Positions 62,362-64,000 of a stretch of DNA of 64,000 nt are shown piece by piece. The notes below the pieces were generated by a model that saw only the letters and a list, made by a program, of their open reading frames with translations, did not search any database and had not been told where the DNA came from. This DNA is from Nemophila menziesii (lineage: Eukaryota; Streptophyta; Magnoliopsida; Boraginales; Hydrophyllaceae), in the NCBI GenBank assembly GCA_029959085.1, contig JARWIR010000008.1:8742001-8806000 (forward strand), written 5' to 3'. The position numbers and the translations under genes are program-made. The stretch's first letter is position 1; each line of letters begins with the position of its first letter.

Positions 62362-62376
62362 AGACCCCCAACTCAA
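62362..62376 (-). other. Polypurine-tract-like sequence
   Basis: Minus-strand TTGAGTTGGGGGTCT abuts the LTR start, the position from which plus-strand DNA synthesis is primed. The same TTGAGTTGGGGG occurs again at 63844-63855. Confidence 0.6.
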
Positions 62377-64000
62377 AGTTGTATCGTCCTGATACAATAA
62401 AGATAAAAATAAAGGGAAGTCTCTAAATACACACCTAGGTCAATTAAGCACAGAGGGGAAGAAGATAGCTGAATATGGAGAATAAATTCAAAGCAACTAC
62501 TCAGAAAATTTCATGTAATAATATTTAAAAACTACATACCTGTACACTTCTCATATCCACAGTTAACACGGCTTGAATTCAAGATTAGATTAGCTTCGCA
62601 ATGTAAGGAGAAGAGGAACTTTACTCAGTTCACCAAGGAGGCTATAGATTGTTCATCGAACTTCACTAGTTTCCAAAGATCCACTTAGCTACTCTCTATT
62701 GGCTCAATCACTTCTCGATTAGATAGCAAAGAATCAAAAGGTCTTTAAGGTTGTAATGTAGGCTTAGGGACGGTATGATAAGTATATTTGGATAATTTAG
62801 AGTGAGCTTTTGGCTCTCTCCTCACTAGCCATCAACGAATCGCCCTAGAGCTTGAGTTACTCTCATAAAACGTTTCTCACTCAACCCAATGAATTTCTTT
62901 GATGCATACAGTAGCATCCTCAATAACCCAATTAAAGCGTAAGATGTTCACTTAAAAATTCCTCTTTGCCGGTCCGAATATATATATTCTTTTCAAATCA
63001 TTTTTTTCTTCTGTATAGCTATGACTCTCTTTTTAATGTTCGAGATATCACGCTATTTTTTTCATATATATATATATATATATCTTTTTCTTTTAATGCC
63101 CTTGTTGGCAATTTTAGCTCGTATCTTCTTTTTCATTCACTATTACCCTGGCAAAGGGTTACAATATAATCCTTTGAATCATCATCAATATAAAGAACAT
63201 AGCACAATTAATAAGCTCAAAAATCCCATCCCAATAATAATTCCCATAATGGTGGACCCACCACCCCAAACTCAAGCTCTAAAACAATTGTCTATGCATC
63301 GCGATTCCATATGGAAAAGTCCTATAATCTAAAGGGATATGGCTTATAACGTGGCTAAACAAAAAGGCTTTAGAAAGGCTAGAATGGGCTGAGAAGGATA
63401 TAAAATATTAAATCTAATAACAAGGTGAGAAGGTATAAGAAGGCTTCAAATGGCTTCAATATGAAAGAACTGCCTTAATCATTTTCTACACCATGTAATT
63501 TCGTTATTCTCTTACCTTTAGCACTTTCATTAAATGGGTTTGTCAACTAGCTTGGATCTCATGGCCTACACACTTCTCAAGGTTCCCTGAGATCGAACAT
63601 ACTTTCTATCGCATTGCTAACTAATCTTTTGTTTACTATCAATGTGTGTTTTCCTGCAAATACTTCAAAGCATACAAAATAAAATAGCTCATAAACATAC
63701 TACTTTCTATCATTAACTCACTGAGCTTATGCTTTCAAGCTATTAAACACACTTTACCTACATCTATTCCTTCTCATAAAAATTTTAATTTTAATTTTAA
63801 CTAAAAACAGAAAAATGGAGATGGGAGACAACGAATCCCCACACCCCCAACTCAATAACGAGTCGTGTCCCCACGACTCGAAAAGACTCAAAAAGTAAAA
63901 ATTAAAAAATTAAAATTTTACAGATATTGCACATAGAGAAATTGTAAGGAAGAAAGAAAACATACTCTTCGAGGCTATTTACCTCGCCTAATCAATACCC
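62377..64000 (-). mobile_element. 3' untranslated internal region of an LTR element, running off the window
   Basis: No open frame of interest, so this is probably the long 3' non-coding part seen in Athila/Tat-like elements. It contains an (AT)n run (63064-63083), a second TTGAGTTGGGGG tract (63844-63855, minus) and a perfect 9-bp-arm hairpin (CGAGTCGTG, 4-nt loop, CACGACTCG) at 63859-63880. The coding region, if present, lies beyond 64000. Confidence 0.5.
63859..63880. repeat. Perfect hairpin, 9-bp arms
   Basis: CGAGTCGTG and CACGACTCG around a TCCC loop, 3 bases after the second purine tract of the LTR element. Confidence 0.85.

Overview
This window reads as nuclear DNA of a flowering plant, most likely a eudicot. 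The evidence is: AT-rich sequence, long AT/GT and TC microsatellites, GT-AG introns of 77-105 nt, a eukaryotic tRNA-Asn with internal A and B boxes, L1-type LINEs carrying a C-terminal RNase H, Ty3-type LTR elements primed by tRNA-Asp, a tRNA-derived SINE, and many MULE and hAT non-autonomous elements. The species cannot be named from the sequence. I see no organellar insert, virus or CRISPR array.

Only one host protein gene looks intact: a three-exon gene at 18389-19965 (+) encoding a 464-residue MurF-type ligase (UDP-MurNAc-tripeptide:D-Ala-D-Ala ligase, the last cytoplasmic step of peptidoglycan precursor synthesis). A tRNA-Asn(GUU) gene lies 1.6 kb upstream on the minus strand. A broken two-exon fragment at 775-1130 (-) carries one exon resembling an ALD/PMP70-type (ABCD) ABC transporter.

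Layout. 0-17 kb: non-autonomous DNA transposons (long-TIR element 1493-2942, a related pair at 3254-4746 and 14398-15624, MITEs at 6895, 7572, 7989 and 9436), microsatellites and one decayed LINE (9.2-11.6 kb). 17-20 kb: a LINE RNase H scrap, then the MurF gene. 20.5-24.6 kb: a decayed plus-strand LINE split by a hAT element and a MULE-type MITE. 24.6-36.2 kb: a minus-strand LINE broken by solo LTRs, one nested inside another. 36.3-38.7 kb: SINE, hAT element, MITE and an RNase H scrap. 39-47.4 kb: the best-preserved LINE (+), split by one solo LTR inside its endonuclease. 47.4-55 kb: a MITE at the junction of two LINEs, then two minus-strand LINEs and more LTRs. 55.7-57.1 kb: a DUF4283-type ORF1 split by a hAT element. 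58.4-64 kb: an LTR with primer-binding site and gag start, a second LTR start, and the 3' end of a minus-strand LTR element running off the right edge.

The elements give a relative timeline: LINEs first, then LTR elements and MITEs inserted into them, with LTR-LTR recombination leaving solo LTRs flanked by intact 5-bp duplications. One LTR family (ends TGATGTCTCC...CACCA, about 1.5 kb) supplies about a dozen copies, all right of 24.5 kb. It carries a conserved inverted copy of its terminal decamer about 46 bp inside the LTR. That arrangement and the apparently intact plant MurF gene are the two points most worth follow-up.
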